This document shows, piece after piece, positions 45,314-54,822 of a stretch of 64,000 nucleotides of DNA (position 1 is the stretch's first letter; each line of letters begins with the position of its first letter). A program made the translations under genes and the position numbers. This stretch comes from Micrococcaceae bacterium Sec5.1. Its GTDB lineage: Bacteria; Actinomycetota; Actinomycetes; Actinomycetales; Micrococcaceae. The notes beneath the pieces are model-generated. The model had not been told where the DNA came from. It searched no databases and was given only the letters and a program-made list of their open reading frames with translations. The DNA is taken from NCBI GenBank assembly GCA_039636795.1, contig CP143430.1, positions 2,294,001 to 2,358,000 on the forward strand. Direction: 5' to 3'.

Positions 45314-45358
45314 ACGGTCCCTGCGCGCATTTCCCAATACGTCCTGTGCAGGGACCGT
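45314..45358 (+). terminator. Terminator of the ABC operon
   Basis: ACGGTCCCTGC (45314-45324) pairs with GCAGGGACCGT (45348-45358), followed by TTCG. A smaller hairpin GTGACGGA/TCCGTCAC lies at 45201-45220. Confidence 0.7.
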
Positions 45359-45398
45359 TTCGCATTGAGGCATCAGCGGCAAGGACAGATGTTGATGC

Positions 45399-45417
45399 AA
45401 TCCTGCAATGTGAGATA
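45399..45417. promoter_or_regulatory. Regulon palindrome, site 9
   Basis: AATCCT-GCAATGT-GAGATA, with TTGATG and TAATTG as possible promoter boxes on the plus strand. It lies 160 bp upstream of the unknown gene at 45579. Confidence 0.65.
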
Positions 45418-45578
45418 ATTGAAATTGTTGGCGTGCGCCAATGCAGCACACCAGCAGAGGAGAAGTCAGCTGTCAGCTCTGTTCGAAGGATCGACTTGAT
45501 TCAGGCCTGCACCTTTCTCCATGGAAGAGACGGACGCCAGACAGGTTATTTGCTTTTACCGGAGGCCAGGAGGAATGC

Positions 45579-46013
45579 ATGGAAGACAACCGTAAGCGCC
45601 CACGCTTCAGGGGATACTTTGTCGGGTCAGCCACGGTCATCGGAGCATCCTACGGCCAAGGAACGACTAATTTGGAACTACAGGCTTTCACCGGTGAATA
45701 CATCGAGTACTCCATTGACGCCGTTCCCGACTCCGCGGGGGCAGCCGAGCTCCCCGGTAAGAATTTTCGTCCCATCTCGGTCAAGATCCAGCACGGTGGA
45801 GAGCGCTGCAGTGTGATTGCGCTGACCCCGGCTGGAACTCGACGCACAAGCGTAACTCTGGGCACGGCCCTTGCCCTACACCAGTCCGGAGTCCACACGG
45901 TGGTTGAAGGGGGCCTGCAGGCCGAAGTGTCTTGTCCCAGACCGCAACGGTCGGGAAGCTCCACGCGGCGCCTCAAACCCGTCGCCACAAATGCGGTAAT
46001 GAAGACGCGGTAG
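45579..46013 (+). CDS. Unknown protein in the regulon
   Basis: A 144-residue ORF with a strong AGGAGG before its ATG and palindrome site 9 upstream. The middle (GYFVGSATVIGASYGQGTTNLELQAFTGEYIEYS) alternates hydrophobic residues as in a beta sheet; ALTPAGTRRTSVTLGTALALHQSGVHTVVEG follows. The last 25 residues are basic and low in complexity and border an IS remnant, so the original C-terminus may have been altered. I do not recognise the family. Presence of operator and ribosome site argues for a real, regulated gene. Confidence 0.5.
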   Translation: MEDNRKRPRFRGYFVGSATVIGASYGQGTTNLELQAFTGEYIEYSIDAVPDSAGAAELPGKNFRPISVKIQHGGERCSVIALTPAGTRRTSVTLGTALALHQSGVHTVVEGGLQAEVSCPRPQRSGSSTRRLKPVATNAVMKTR

Positions 46014-46149
46014 TTGCGGCAAGATCCTTCCAGTTAGAGCCACTCTCTCTACCAATTCAAGAACTATTGGAATTCCACAAACGAAACGCGGAGATACGCA
46101 CGTGGAGTGGGGGAGTGCACATGACCCTGGGGACTGCCCCGGCTGTTGC

Positions 46150-46782
46150 TGACTGGGGGGCTTAGGCCGTGGTGAGCGCGGTCGGTTGGTTGCTTCATAT
46201 TCGATGGGCGTGAGTTTGCCCAGCCCTCTTTACTGTCGCTCGCGGTGATAGGACCGCTCGATCCAAGCTGCTACGGCCAGCGAGGACTTTATCCGCGCGT
46301 TCATCTAAACCCGACGGTCCTGCCGAAATCCCGCTCGATCAGGTCGCCGTGAACCGGTGGCCCCCGTCTGCCGTTCAGGCCCGCTCCTCTGAGAACGCCG
46401 ACCAGATACCGTGGTCCCTGTACAAGCGATAGACCCTCTTCTCACCGGCACGATGCCCTTCTCCGGGAGTTCGTCGGCGATGAACCGGTACCCTGTCGCC
46501 AGGTCCTGGGCATGAATGTCCCGAGCGGCGGTGACTAAGTGCGCACCGGCCCAGCCCTGTTCCGTCACCGGGCGGGCTCTCCACCGGTAATGAGCCTTGC
46601 TTGCTGAATCCCAACACCCTCCGCGGCCGCCGGGCCGACCCCCGATCCCTTACGTTCGGCGGTGGCGATCCAGTGCTTCAACGTCTTGACCGAAAGCTCG
46701 AGATCCTTCGCGATCTGCGCCTTACCCTTGCGGGCCGCATCAATTACATCCTGCGGAACTCTGCCCCGTAAGCCGTGGGCAT
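46150..46782 (-). mobile_element. IS3-family transposase remnant
   Basis: Read on the minus strand from 46782: an OrfA-like piece (DVIDAARKGKAQIAKDLELSVKTLKHW, with a frame break before it), then an OrfB piece (DLATGYRFIADELPEKGI), then the C-terminus (SLAVAAWIERSYHRERQ, then TPIEYE) near 46165-46285. The catalytic core between these pieces is missing and several frameshifts are present, so the element is dead. It marks past insertion between the ABC section and the ALDH-MFS section. Confidence 0.8.
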
Positions 46783-46979
46783 GTCAACATCCTTCCGCGA
46801 GCACAAGCTCGCTAGGTGACGGAGTCAGCAAAACCGGGGATTCCCGTAGGTGGACAGTTGGCCTAGTCAATGGCAACAGACGGTGGTGCAGGTGTCCCAC
46901 CTCGAAGGACGCTGCGTGGCTCGGCATATGCCCGCTTCACAGGCGCTGTTGTCAAACCAACGGCGATGGGCGGCAAAAT

Positions 46980-47004
46980 GGGGACTCACATGGTGTGAGT
47001 CCCC
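46980..47004 (-). terminator. Strong terminator after ALDH
   Basis: GGGGACTCACA (46980-46990) pairs perfectly with TGTGAGTCCCC (46994-47004), with a three-base loop; ATTTTG follows in the minus direction. It lies about 90 bp after the ALDH stop at 47091. Confidence 0.85.
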
Positions 47005-47090
47005 ATCCTTTCCTGCGCCCAGGCCAGGCTCTAACGATCTTGACCCGATAACTTCAGACGCGCGCCCTTCCGCCGATCGCTTCTACAAGG

Positions 47091-48611
47091 TCAGTTGTCG
47101 GTGTAGGGGAGTTCGCGTTCCGTGCTGAGATCCCAGACGATGGCTTTGCGGCGGGTGTACATGGCGATGGAGTCGAATCCGTTTTCTTTGCCGAAGCCGC
47201 TTTGTTTCATGCCTCCGAAGGGGACTGTGGGGTGGAAGGAGCGGTAGGTGTTTACCCAGACGGTTCCGGCTTCGAGGCGTTTGGTGAGGTGTTGGATGGT
47301 GCGTGCGTCGTTTCCCCAGACTTGGGCGCTGAGGCCGAATTCGGAGGAATTGGCACGGGTAATGACCTCTTCGATGTCGGTGTAGGACAGTACGCTTGCC
47401 ATGGGGCCGAAGGCTTCGGTCCGGGCGGCGGGGTTGTCGTCGGTGACTTCGGCCAGGACGGTGGGCTGGTAGAAGGCGCCGTTGGCCAGCTCGCCTTCTT
47501 CTGCGGGGTTGCCGCCGGCCAGGGAGACTGCGCCGGCGTCGATCGCGCTTTTGACCAGGGCGTGCACGCGGGCGCGGTGCTGTTGGGTGATGAGCGTGCC
47601 CATTTGTGAGGATTCCTTGGTGGGTAGTCCGACGCGGACGGTTTTCGCTTTTTGCCCGAGCCTGTCGCTGACTTCGGCGTACATGGAGGCCGGGACGAAG
47701 ATCCGGGAGCCGGTCACGCAGCTTTGGCCGCTTTTGGCGAAGTTTGAGTGCAGCAGCGAGGGGATGGCGATGTCCAGGTCGGCGTCCGGCAGCAGGATTG
47801 CCGGGCTCTTGCCGCCGAGCTCCAGGAACGTCGGCACGATATTGGTAGCAGACTGGTGGATGATGGCCCGGCCGGAGCCCGGTCCGCCGGTGAAGGCGAT
47901 CATTCCGGTGTCCGGGTGTTCGGTCAGCAGCGGCCCGACTGTTTCGCCGCGACCGGTGACCATGTTGATGACGCCGGCCGGGAGGCCGGCTTCCAGGGCG
48001 AGTTCGACCATTCGGTAGTTCAGCAAGGGGGCGACTTCGGGTGCCTTGATCACGATGCAGTTCCCGGCCACGAGTGCCGGGCCTGCCTTGAGCGCGACGA
48101 AGTTCGCGTTTCCGTTATAGGGGCTGACGCCCGCGACGACGCCGAAGGGTTCGTCGAGCCCGTAGGAGAGCCGGTCCGGCAGCTGCGCGAAGGTGCGGCC
48201 TTCAATCTTGTCAGCCAGGCCGGCATAGTAACGAAGGACCCGGGCGCTGTTATCGATGTCGGCGAGGGCTTCGCGGCGGAGGTGGCCGACGTCGGCAACT
48301 TCGATATCGGCCAGTTCCTCACGGTGCTGAACGATCGCATCGGCCCAAGCCGTGAGCATGCTTGCCCGGACCTCGGGCGCGGTCCGGCGCCACACCTTCT
48401 CGAACACCGCCTTCGCTCCGGCCACCACAGCATCAATCTCTGCGGCATTGGCTTCATGGAGCGTGCCAATGACGGCACCCGTAGCAGGGTTAATGATCTC
48501 CATCTCATAGCCGTCTGAGGGGACCGCCACTCCCTCCGCCGAGATAAGCCCGATCCGAAAGCGCCTTCCCTCTCGCGTGCCAGCACACTCTTCGAACGTT
48601 GTCGTTGTCAT
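47091..48611 (-). CDS. Aldehyde dehydrogenase
   Basis: A 506-residue ALDH: VSPYNGNANF in the cofactor domain, FTGGPGSGR, LELGGKSPA with the general-base Glu, FAKSGQSC with the catalytic Cys, EAFGPMASVL (replacing the usual EEIFGPV) and KQSGFGKENG near the end. About 35 extra residues at the N-terminus precede the usual start of the fold. It is distant from the other ALDHs here. Downstream of the MFS gene (75 bp gap) in a minus-strand unit with palindrome site 10. The substrate is likely what the MFS carrier imports, or a derivative. Confidence 0.93.
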   Translation of the reverse strand: MTTTTFEECAGTREGRRFRIGLISAEGVAVPSDGYEMEIINPATGAVIGTLHEANAAEIDAVVAGAKAVFEKVWRRTAPEVRASMLTAWADAIVQHREELADIEVADVGHLRREALADIDNSARVLRYYAGLADKIEGRTFAQLPDRLSYGLDEPFGVVAGVSPYNGNANFVALKAGPALVAGNCIVIKAPEVAPLLNYRMVELALEAGLPAGVINMVTGRGETVGPLLTEHPDTGMIAFTGGPGSGRAIIHQSATNIVPTFLELGGKSPAILLPDADLDIAIPSLLHSNFAKSGQSCVTGSRIFVPASMYAEVSDRLGQKAKTVRVGLPTKESSQMGTLITQQHRARVHALVKSAIDAGAVSLAGGNPAEEGELANGAFYQPTVLAEVTDDNPAARTEAFGPMASVLSYTDIEEVITRANSSEFGLSAQVWGNDARTIQHLTKRLEAGTVWVNTYRSFHPTVPFGGMKQSGFGKENGFDSIAMYTRRKAIVWDLSTERELPYTDN

Positions 48612-48686
48612 CTTCGCGGTCTTCCTTCAGATGGGGATTGAATAGGTCGATTGATTCAATAGCTGCTTGTTATGCACTGTGCCTAC

Positions 48687-50060
48687 TTAGTCGCGCAGGA
48701 TCGAAGTCCCCGGTTCGAGAGGGGCCAGCTTCTCGGATGGTTCTGTTTCCCCTTGGCCGCGGGATGGCACTTTGACGAAGAGCAACAATACGAACGCGAG
48801 CGAGAGTGCAACCAAGGGAACGGACATTCCCACAATGGTGTCGCCTGGGGTGGCGAGCTTGCCGATAAGAAACGGCCCGAAGAAGCCGCCGGCAGAAGCC
48901 AAGGAATTGATGACTGCGATTCCCACGACGGCCTGCCGCTTCGTGAGGATCTGACTGATCAGGGCCCAGTACGTAGGAATGTTTCCGATGACGCCACATG
49001 CAAGCAGGATGAGGCCGATCATACCCATCAGCGGGGAACCGCGGAATACCGCGGTCATGAGCAGGCCAATGATAGCGGTAGCGAAGCAGGACAGCACGAT
49101 GAACTTCCGTCGTCCGGTGATGTCTGCATACCGGACAAGCACCAACATCACGATGGCCCCGCACACGTAGGGGATCGCACCGTAAAGGCCGATGTTGGTC
49201 GGAGAGTATGACGGATTCAATTGCGACACAACCTGCGGGAGGAAGAAGGTCATGCCGTAAGAAGCGACCCCGGCCAGTGCATTGATCAGGCCAAGGTACA
49301 GGATCTTGGGGTTCCGCAGCGCCCGCAGTTCGCTCGACTTATCGTGCTGATCTTCGGGCATGGCCGCATACTCTTCGGCTATGGAATCTTCCAACCACTT
49401 CTTTTCGCCAATACTGAGCCACTTTGCCTTGCTCGGGCGGTCAGCCAGTGTGAGGAGGATCCAGATGCCGAGCAGGACCGGCGGCAGGCCTTGAAGAATG
49501 AAGATCCAACGCCAAGAGCTGAGCCCGAACCAGTCCGCGTGTTCGAGTATCAAGCCGCCACTTATGCTTCCAACAATAAGAGCAACAGGCATCGCCAGCG
49601 CGATGGCACCGATTGCCCGGCCGCGGTCATGGTTCAGGAACCAATAGGTGAGGAACAGAATGAGCCCTGGGAAAAGGCCAGCCTCAGCGATACCCAGCAG
49701 GACGCGGGCGAAGTACAACTGGGTAACCGAGTATACGAATCCGGTGGCCATGGTGACCAGGCCCCACGTAATCGCGATACGTGCGAGCCAGAGTCGGGCG
49801 CCGACCTTGGCGAGAATCATGTTGCTGGGCACTTCCAGGAGAACATATGCGACGAAGAAGATTGCGGCCACGGCACCGTACGTCGCAACGTCAATTCCGA
49901 GTTCCTTGCCCATCGTCAATTGCGCATAACTGATGGAAGCGCGATCCATATAGTTGAACCCGTATAACAGGAAGGCCACCGGCAAAATTGTCCGTCTGAC
50001 TTTCCTAATGACCGTCTTTCGGTCCACGACCGGCTTGGCCGGTGAAGAATTTGTAGTCAC
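48687..50060 (-). CDS. MFS transporter, anion:cation symporter family
   Basis: A 457-residue carrier with LLYGFNYMDRASISYAQ in helix 1 and VALLEVPSNMILAKVGARLWLARI-like text in helices 2-3, typical of the ACS family that takes up phthalate, tartrate, glucarate or galactonate. NHDRGRAIG lies in the helix 4-5 loop. The start is a GTG at 50060 with GAGGAGG before it; the longer reading is unlikely. First gene of MFS-ALDH, with palindrome site 10 about 230 bp upstream. A carboxylate substrate is implied by family. Confidence 0.92.
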   Translation of the reverse strand: MTTNSSPAKPVVDRKTVIRKVRRTILPVAFLLYGFNYMDRASISYAQLTMGKELGIDVATYGAVAAIFFVAYVLLEVPSNMILAKVGARLWLARIAITWGLVTMATGFVYSVTQLYFARVLLGIAEAGLFPGLILFLTYWFLNHDRGRAIGAIALAMPVALIVGSISGGLILEHADWFGLSSWRWIFILQGLPPVLLGIWILLTLADRPSKAKWLSIGEKKWLEDSIAEEYAAMPEDQHDKSSELRALRNPKILYLGLINALAGVASYGMTFFLPQVVSQLNPSYSPTNIGLYGAIPYVCGAIVMLVLVRYADITGRRKFIVLSCFATAIIGLLMTAVFRGSPLMGMIGLILLACGVIGNIPTYWALISQILTKRQAVVGIAVINSLASAGGFFGPFLIGKLATPGDTIVGMSVPLVALSLAFVLLLFVKVPSRGQGETEPSEKLAPLEPGTSILRD

Positions 50061-50289
50061 GCTACCTCCTCGTAGGTGCGCCCGATATCGGGCCGAATAT
50101 GCGGCACCGAAAGGCGCCAATCTTGGATATCTGACTTTCGTAAAGCGAATGGTAAGCCAGTCTAGAATTTTATCCCTGCGGCAACTGCAGTGTTATTGGT
50201 AACACACTGTGGCACTTGAGGCTCGAGTGGAGGACTTGGGTTTGTCCAAATAGTTGAAGCGCATCCTCAATCGACTTCTTGATTAATGA

Positions 50290-50308
50290 TATTCCGCTAT
50301 GCGGGATA
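50290..50308. promoter_or_regulatory. Regulon palindrome, site 10
   Basis: TATTCC-GCTATGC-GGGATA, with TTGACC-N18-TATCAT on the minus strand for the MFS-ALDH unit. It lies behind the end of MmgE/PrpD 2, not between divergent genes. The rest of 50061-50392 has no gene. Confidence 0.8.
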
Positions 50309-50392
50309 TGGTCAAGTACTCTTGTGGCCTGTTCCGAACTGAATGCTTTCACTCCTGGTACTTCTACAGACGCCCAATACTGCCCTGATCTG

Positions 50393-51775
50393 TCAGCGGA
50401 CCAGCGCCAAAACCTCAATGACGTCATCGCAGGTTTCGATATCCTGGATGAGGTCTTGCACCCTTTTGACATTTTCGAAGGAGACCGGATGAATCGATGC
50501 CTCTGCGCATTCGCCGAACTTCTGGCGGAGCTCTTCCCATGTCATCGGACGTTCAGGTGTGCCGGGCACTTCTGAACCCAGGCGTTCGATCCGGCGGCCG
50601 TCGCGCATGATTAACTCGACTTTGCCGTCCGGCAACTTGAGATTCCAATTGAGGGCCTCATCGAATACGGGTTCGACCTTATCGGCCAGCGCGAGTACTT
50701 GCACGTCCTTGAGGGCATCTGTTGAGAAGTCCCAAATACTCATTTTACCCTTGACGAGGGCCAGTGCAACGGTGAACGGCAACGAGAATTTCGCATCCAT
50801 CATCGTTTTGGGATTCTTTCGTTGATCCAGCGGTGCTGTCATCCGCTGGGCGAAATCGCCGACGTAGACGCGCACTGTTTCAATATCTTCGAGGACTATT
50901 TGGTTTTCCCGCGTCAGTTCAATTGCCGCATGAATGTAGGTGTGGGCGTTGCCCACTGCAGGCCAGTACTTATAGGTCATGCCTGTACAAAGATATTCAG
51001 ACCCGAGGTTTTCGAGCATCTTTTCACGGTTATATTCTCCGTTGAAATAGACCTTGAAGATGCCGGCCTCACCTTCGAACAGGTTCTCCATCCCCAGCAT
51101 CCCCTTCTGGGCAAGGAGAACGGCGTTCACGCAGCTTTGCGCTATAAACCCGGCATAAAGCCCGCGCAAGTTGCTGCCCATACCAAAGATCTGTTCCATG
51201 GTCCCGCCCGCTGTCAGGCTGACAATGCCCATGGCGTGCGCGATCTGCGTTGAACTAAGGCCCAGGAGCGCTCCGCAAGCCGCGACGCCCGAGTACACCC
51301 CGACTGCCCCGGACAAGTTCCAGTCCATATGCCAGCCCACGTTGCAGCGGAGCCGGATGAATAGTTCCTGGCCGACGGCCACTGCTGTGAGCAACTCTTG
51401 GCCGGTTACTCCGCCTTTGCGCTCAGCTAGCGCAAGGAGGGCAGGGACGAGGGAACTGTCAGGATGGGCGCCCCAAGGTGTCTGGCTGTCGTAGTCGAGT
51501 CCGTGCGCCAGAGTCCCGTTGGCGAAGGCGGCTGCACCGGCGGGCACGCGGCCGCCGAACCCAAGGATGCTTGCTTCTTCTTTGCCGCCGGCTTCCGTGA
51601 CGAGCTCGATAAGAGGTTTAGTGGCCGGTTCCATTCCGCTCGCGCCGAGCATGACGCCGATTGTGTCCAAAAGGCTCTTTTTGGCGGCCTCGACTGCCTG
51701 CGTCGGCAAATCGTCAAATCGAGTATCTGAGGCGAATTTCGCGAGGTCGTGGGAAAGGTCGATATTGTTTGCCAT
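50393..51775 (-). CDS. MmgE/PrpD-family protein 2
   Basis: A 460-residue paralogue of the protein at 34763-36157. It shares AKKSLLDTIGVMLGASG, NGTLAHGLDYDSQTPWGAHPDSS, LRCNVGWHMDWNLS, GLYAGFIAQ and DAKFSLPF, so the shared active-site frame is strong, but the His/Cys near the LDYD motif differs (HGLDYD against HCLDYD). Last gene of the minus-strand unit SDR-SMP30-MmgE, outside the site-10 promoter. Two versions under separate controls suggest two related acid substrates or stereoisomers. Reaction unknown. Confidence 0.92.
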   Translation of the reverse strand: MANNIDLSHDLAKFASDTRFDDLPTQAVEAAKKSLLDTIGVMLGASGMEPATKPLIELVTEAGGKEEASILGFGGRVPAGAAAFANGTLAHGLDYDSQTPWGAHPDSSLVPALLALAERKGGVTGQELLTAVAVGQELFIRLRCNVGWHMDWNLSGAVGVYSGVAACGALLGLSSTQIAHAMGIVSLTAGGTMEQIFGMGSNLRGLYAGFIAQSCVNAVLLAQKGMLGMENLFEGEAGIFKVYFNGEYNREKMLENLGSEYLCTGMTYKYWPAVGNAHTYIHAAIELTRENQIVLEDIETVRVYVGDFAQRMTAPLDQRKNPKTMMDAKFSLPFTVALALVKGKMSIWDFSTDALKDVQVLALADKVEPVFDEALNWNLKLPDGKVELIMRDGRRIERLGSEVPGTPERPMTWEELRQKFGECAEASIHPVSFENVKRVQDLIQDIETCDDVIEVLALVR

Positions 51776-51828
51776 GTGGTGTCTTTCTTTCTTCTCAGAA
51801 AATTTCATGCAGGCATCGCCGCACGGTT

Positions 51829-52731
51829 TTATCCGGCAAAGCGCATTTCTGGAAGGCCCCTTACGCCCAGCCCGTAGATCCCGAACAGACCACCGGCGCC
51901 AGGTTGGGTGGCCGGTACGCCACGCAACGGCTTTGACATGCTGGTGAAGTAGAGAACGTCCAGATTGCGACCACCGAACATGAGGCTGGTGACGTTCCGT
52001 ACGGGAACATCGATTTCCCGGTCAATTGATCCATCGGGTGCGTAGCGGATGATGCGCCCGCCGAGCACTTTGGCATTCCAGAGAAAGCCCTCGGAATCGA
52101 CGGTCGCACCGTCGACGGTGCGGGCATAGTTCCGGTCGGAAACATGCAGGCGTTTGTTCGATATGTCTCCGGTGGCTATATCATAGTCGTAGGTCCAAAT
52201 GACCTTGTGCTCGGAATCGCCGAAATAGAATGTCTTATCGTCGGGGCTCCAGCACGGAGCGTTGGAACAGATCAAGCCGGTGTCAATCTCTTTCACGGAA
52301 AGGTCTGGGTCCAGACGGTAAAGTGACCCGTTTCCTGCCGGTTTCCGCAGAATGTCCACGCTGAGCGGATCGAAATCGTAGCCCATTGATCCTGCAAAGA
52401 ACCGGCCCGCGCGATCGACCTTGCCGTCGTTGAACCGATAGTGAGGTTTATCCGCTAAGGGGTTGACGATGGGGGTGACTTCCTGCGTGGCAAAATCATA
52501 GAAATTGAAGCCACTTGCCAGGGCGAGAACAGCGCCTCCGCTCTCTCGCAATGCCATCGATCCGATATACGTCGGAACATAGTACGTGCGAACGTCACTT
52601 CCGGCTTCATTGCAACTCCAAATTTCACACGCCGTGCTATCGACCCAGTAAAGTCGTTGCTCCCGGGCATCCCAGAGCGGGCCTTCGCCCAGATGGTTCT
52701 TGCAATCGACCAAAAGTTGAATTTCGGTCAT
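51829..52731 (-). CDS. SMP-30/gluconolactonase family lactonase
   Basis: A 300-residue six-bladed propeller: NHLGEGPLWDAREQRLYWVD at the start (metal Glu of the family), YRFNDGKVDRAGRFFAGSM with metal Asn/Asp in mid-protein, SNAPCWSPDDKTFYFGDS carrying the catalytic Asp region, and VDGATVDSEGFLWNAK. These enzymes hydrolyse sugar or aromatic-derived lactones with a divalent metal. GGTGGAG precedes the ATG at 52731. Between SDR and MmgE/PrpD in one unit: the SDR could make a lactone, this enzyme open it, and the MmgE protein process the acid. Confidence 0.93.
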   Translation of the reverse strand: MTEIQLLVDCKNHLGEGPLWDAREQRLYWVDSTACEIWSCNEAGSDVRTYYVPTYIGSMALRESGGAVLALASGFNFYDFATQEVTPIVNPLADKPHYRFNDGKVDRAGRFFAGSMGYDFDPLSVDILRKPAGNGSLYRLDPDLSVKEIDTGLICSNAPCWSPDDKTFYFGDSEHKVIWTYDYDIATGDISNKRLHVSDRNYARTVDGATVDSEGFLWNAKVLGGRIIRYAPDGSIDREIDVPVRNVTSLMFGGRNLDVLYFTSMSKPLRGVPATQPGAGGLFGIYGLGVRGLPEMRFAG

Positions 52732-52813
52732 CATCTCCACCTATCACTTTCATTGCGCCCGGGGCGCAGGTACTTCCTCCTGCTGTCTTCCGCTGATCAG
52801 TGAAGCGCGCGCG

Positions 52814-53569
52814 TCAGAGGCATGCGGTCTGGCCGCCATCTACGGAGACGACCGAACCAGTCATGAAGCTTGCGTCATCGGTCAGGAGAAAAACGATAAC
52901 CGCAGCAATTTCCTCCGGGTAGCCAATTCGCCCGATCGGATGCTTCGCATTTATGCGGGCGACAGCCGCGGGATCTTCCATCATGTACTCGACCAGGGGT
53001 GTCCTGGTCATGCCCGGGGCGACCGCATTGACCCGGATACCAAGGGGTCCAAGCTCGGGGGACATGGATTTAGTTATGCCGGAGATCCCGAATTTCGAGG
53101 CGACGTAGGAGAGCCGGTTCGGCACGCCAAGGACACCGGCTCCCGAAGAAATGTTTACGATAGCTCGTGGCCCGCCGTCGTCCTTCACTGCCAGCACAAA
53201 CGCTTGGCACATATTGATTGTTCCGTCGAGGTTCACTGCCATGATCTTGCGGTGTTTTTCCGGATCGGTGTCGACGATGCTGCCTTCGCCCGTAATTCCC
53301 GCGCAGTTAACGAGGCCGTTGAGCCCGCCGAACTTCTCACGCATCTCAGCGAGAAGCGCCACCGTCTCAGCGTGGTCACACACGTCAAGGACTGCCCCAT
53401 GGATGCGGTCTCCCTCTGCAGCAGCTGACAGGGCGGCGTCAACGCCGACTTGAGTGACGTCGATAGCAACCACCGTCGCCCCTTCGGCAAGCAGCCTCTT
53501 TACGCTGGCGGCCCCAATCCCGCTGCCGGCGCCTGTTACAACTACGGTTCGCCCTTCGAATCGCTTCAT
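52814..53569 (-). CDS. SDR dehydrogenase
   Basis: A 251-residue SDR: TGAGSGIG near residue 12, NCAGITGEG, NISSGAG, YVASK (YxxxK) and PIGRIGYPEEIA...VSVDGG. GAGGAG precedes the ATG at 53569. It heads the unit SDR-SMP30-MmgE. The promoter region lacks the common palindrome but has a different inverted repeat at 53646-53670 that shares a half-site with the IclR promoter at 54823. Probable role: oxidation of a cyclic hemiacetal or hydroxyl to the substrate of the lactonase. Confidence 0.93.
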   Translation of the reverse strand: MKRFEGRTVVVTGAGSGIGAASVKRLLAEGATVVAIDVTQVGVDAALSAAAEGDRIHGAVLDVCDHAETVALLAEMREKFGGLNGLVNCAGITGEGSIVDTDPEKHRKIMAVNLDGTINMCQAFVLAVKDDGGPRAIVNISSGAGVLGVPNRLSYVASKFGISGITKSMSPELGPLGIRVNAVAPGMTRTPLVEYMMEDPAAVARINAKHPIGRIGYPEEIAAVIVFLLTDDASFMTGSVVSVDGGQTACL

Positions 53570-53645
53570 CGAGACTCCTCTTGCATGTCTGCTGATACTC
53601 CTGCCTGTGGCCATGCTGGACACGGAAGGATGCACAGATTGTTTT

Positions 53646-53670
53646 GTATGTGAATTAGAGTTTCATATAC
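53646..53670. promoter_or_regulatory. Inverted repeat upstream of SDR operon
   Basis: GTATGTGAA (53646-53654), six bases, then TTTCATATAC (53661-53670). Its half-site GTATATGAAAC resembles one arm of the palindrome in front of the IclR gene at 54807, so it is a likely operator of that regulator. The rest of 53570-53994 holds no gene. Confidence 0.55.
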
Positions 53671-53994
53671 GCAGTGACGCGTCAATAGCCGCGCGTCGCA
53701 GTTGGGCTGAGCCCGTAACAAGTTGAGGTCACGTCTGGACGTAGCGAGGAGCTCATGGCTGTGGTGGAGCTTGGGCAGGCCACGGGAAGGAATCGCGTTT
53801 GAGTGCATGCGGCGTTGGCCGTCTCCAGCATCCGACGCGACCATAGAACTTCGCTAGCGGGTTCGACCCGAACCAAGGAGCAGTCGACTGTCTGAAATGG
53901 CAGGGATCCCGGAAGGGGGAGTAGTCAGACTGTTCGAGGCCAGCTTTCCGGACCTAACCCGTCAGCTGGGTCGGCGTCCGTCTCTCGGATATGT

Positions 53995-54807
53995 TCAGTC
54001 GCCCTTTGAGGCACCTGCACCCATGCGCCGCGACAATTCCTTACACGTTTCCACCAACAACTCGCGTGCTTGATCGACCGGCACATTGCCCATGCCATTG
54101 AGGCGATGGATGAAAGGCGTGGTCATGGCAGCTACAGCCTTACCCGTGTAGTCGAAGACTGGCGCTGAGATGTTCGTGACCCCTTCAATCGTGAGCGATT
54201 TTCCCTGGCAGAATCCGGCCTTGCGGACCTCAGGCAGGTCAGAAAGGAAGCGCGACCGGCGGGCGCTGGTCTCGTTGCCTGCGAGCATTAGCAGGTTCTG
54301 AAGTTCCGCGTCTGCCATGAACGCTGCCAGAACCCGGCCAGAAGCGGAATCGTCAATGGGGATCTGTGAACCCAAACGAACCGTGTTCACGTTGGTGTCC
54401 GGACAATCCGCTTGAGCAATAACAAGCAGCTTTCCCGAGCTAAGAATGCAGAGGTGAATGCTTTGACTGATGCGATTCGCGAGCTTCTGCATCTCATCGC
54501 CAGCAATGACTGTCAGGCGACGAATGATCGGTTGCCGATGCGCGACTTCAAACAGTTTCGTTGTTAAGTGATAGCGCTCGCCCTCATTGAGCTCTATGTA
54601 GCCGCGTTCGCGCAGCACCATAAGCACGCGGAAAATCTCCGAGGTAGTTCGGCCGAGTTTCTTGCCGATTTCTGCTTGGCCCAGCCCACTGTCCTCGGAG
54701 GCCAGGAGTTCCAGGATGTCGAGTCCCTTGGCCAGAGCCGGGGCCCGATACTTTCCCTCATCTGTTTCCGTTTGCACGCCCGCCCCGTTTCTCCTCCCCA
54801 TCCGCAC
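53995..54807 (-). CDS. IclR-family regulator of the lactonase operon
   Basis: A 270-residue IclR protein: winged HTH at about 25-85 (GQAEIGKKLGRTTSEIFRVLMVL), then the effector domain with SIHLCILSSGKLLVIAQ, DDSASGRVLAAF and NISAPVFDYTGKAVAAMT. The frame begins with GTG at 54807; an ATG two codons later is as good. The recognition helix (RTTSEIFR) differs from the other IclR proteins here. Transcribed alone, upstream of and in the same direction as the SDR-SMP30-MmgE unit, and with its own palindrome in front, which suggests autoregulation. Confidence 0.93.
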   Translation of the reverse strand: MRMGRRNGAGVQTETDEGKYRAPALAKGLDILELLASEDSGLGQAEIGKKLGRTTSEIFRVLMVLRERGYIELNEGERYHLTTKLFEVAHRQPIIRRLTVIAGDEMQKLANRISQSIHLCILSSGKLLVIAQADCPDTNVNTVRLGSQIPIDDSASGRVLAAFMADAELQNLLMLAGNETSARRSRFLSDLPEVRKAGFCQGKSLTIEGVTNISAPVFDYTGKAVAAMTTPFIHRLNGMGNVPVDQARELLVETCKELSRRMGAGASKGD

Positions 54808-54822
54808 TGGACGGGGTCATAA

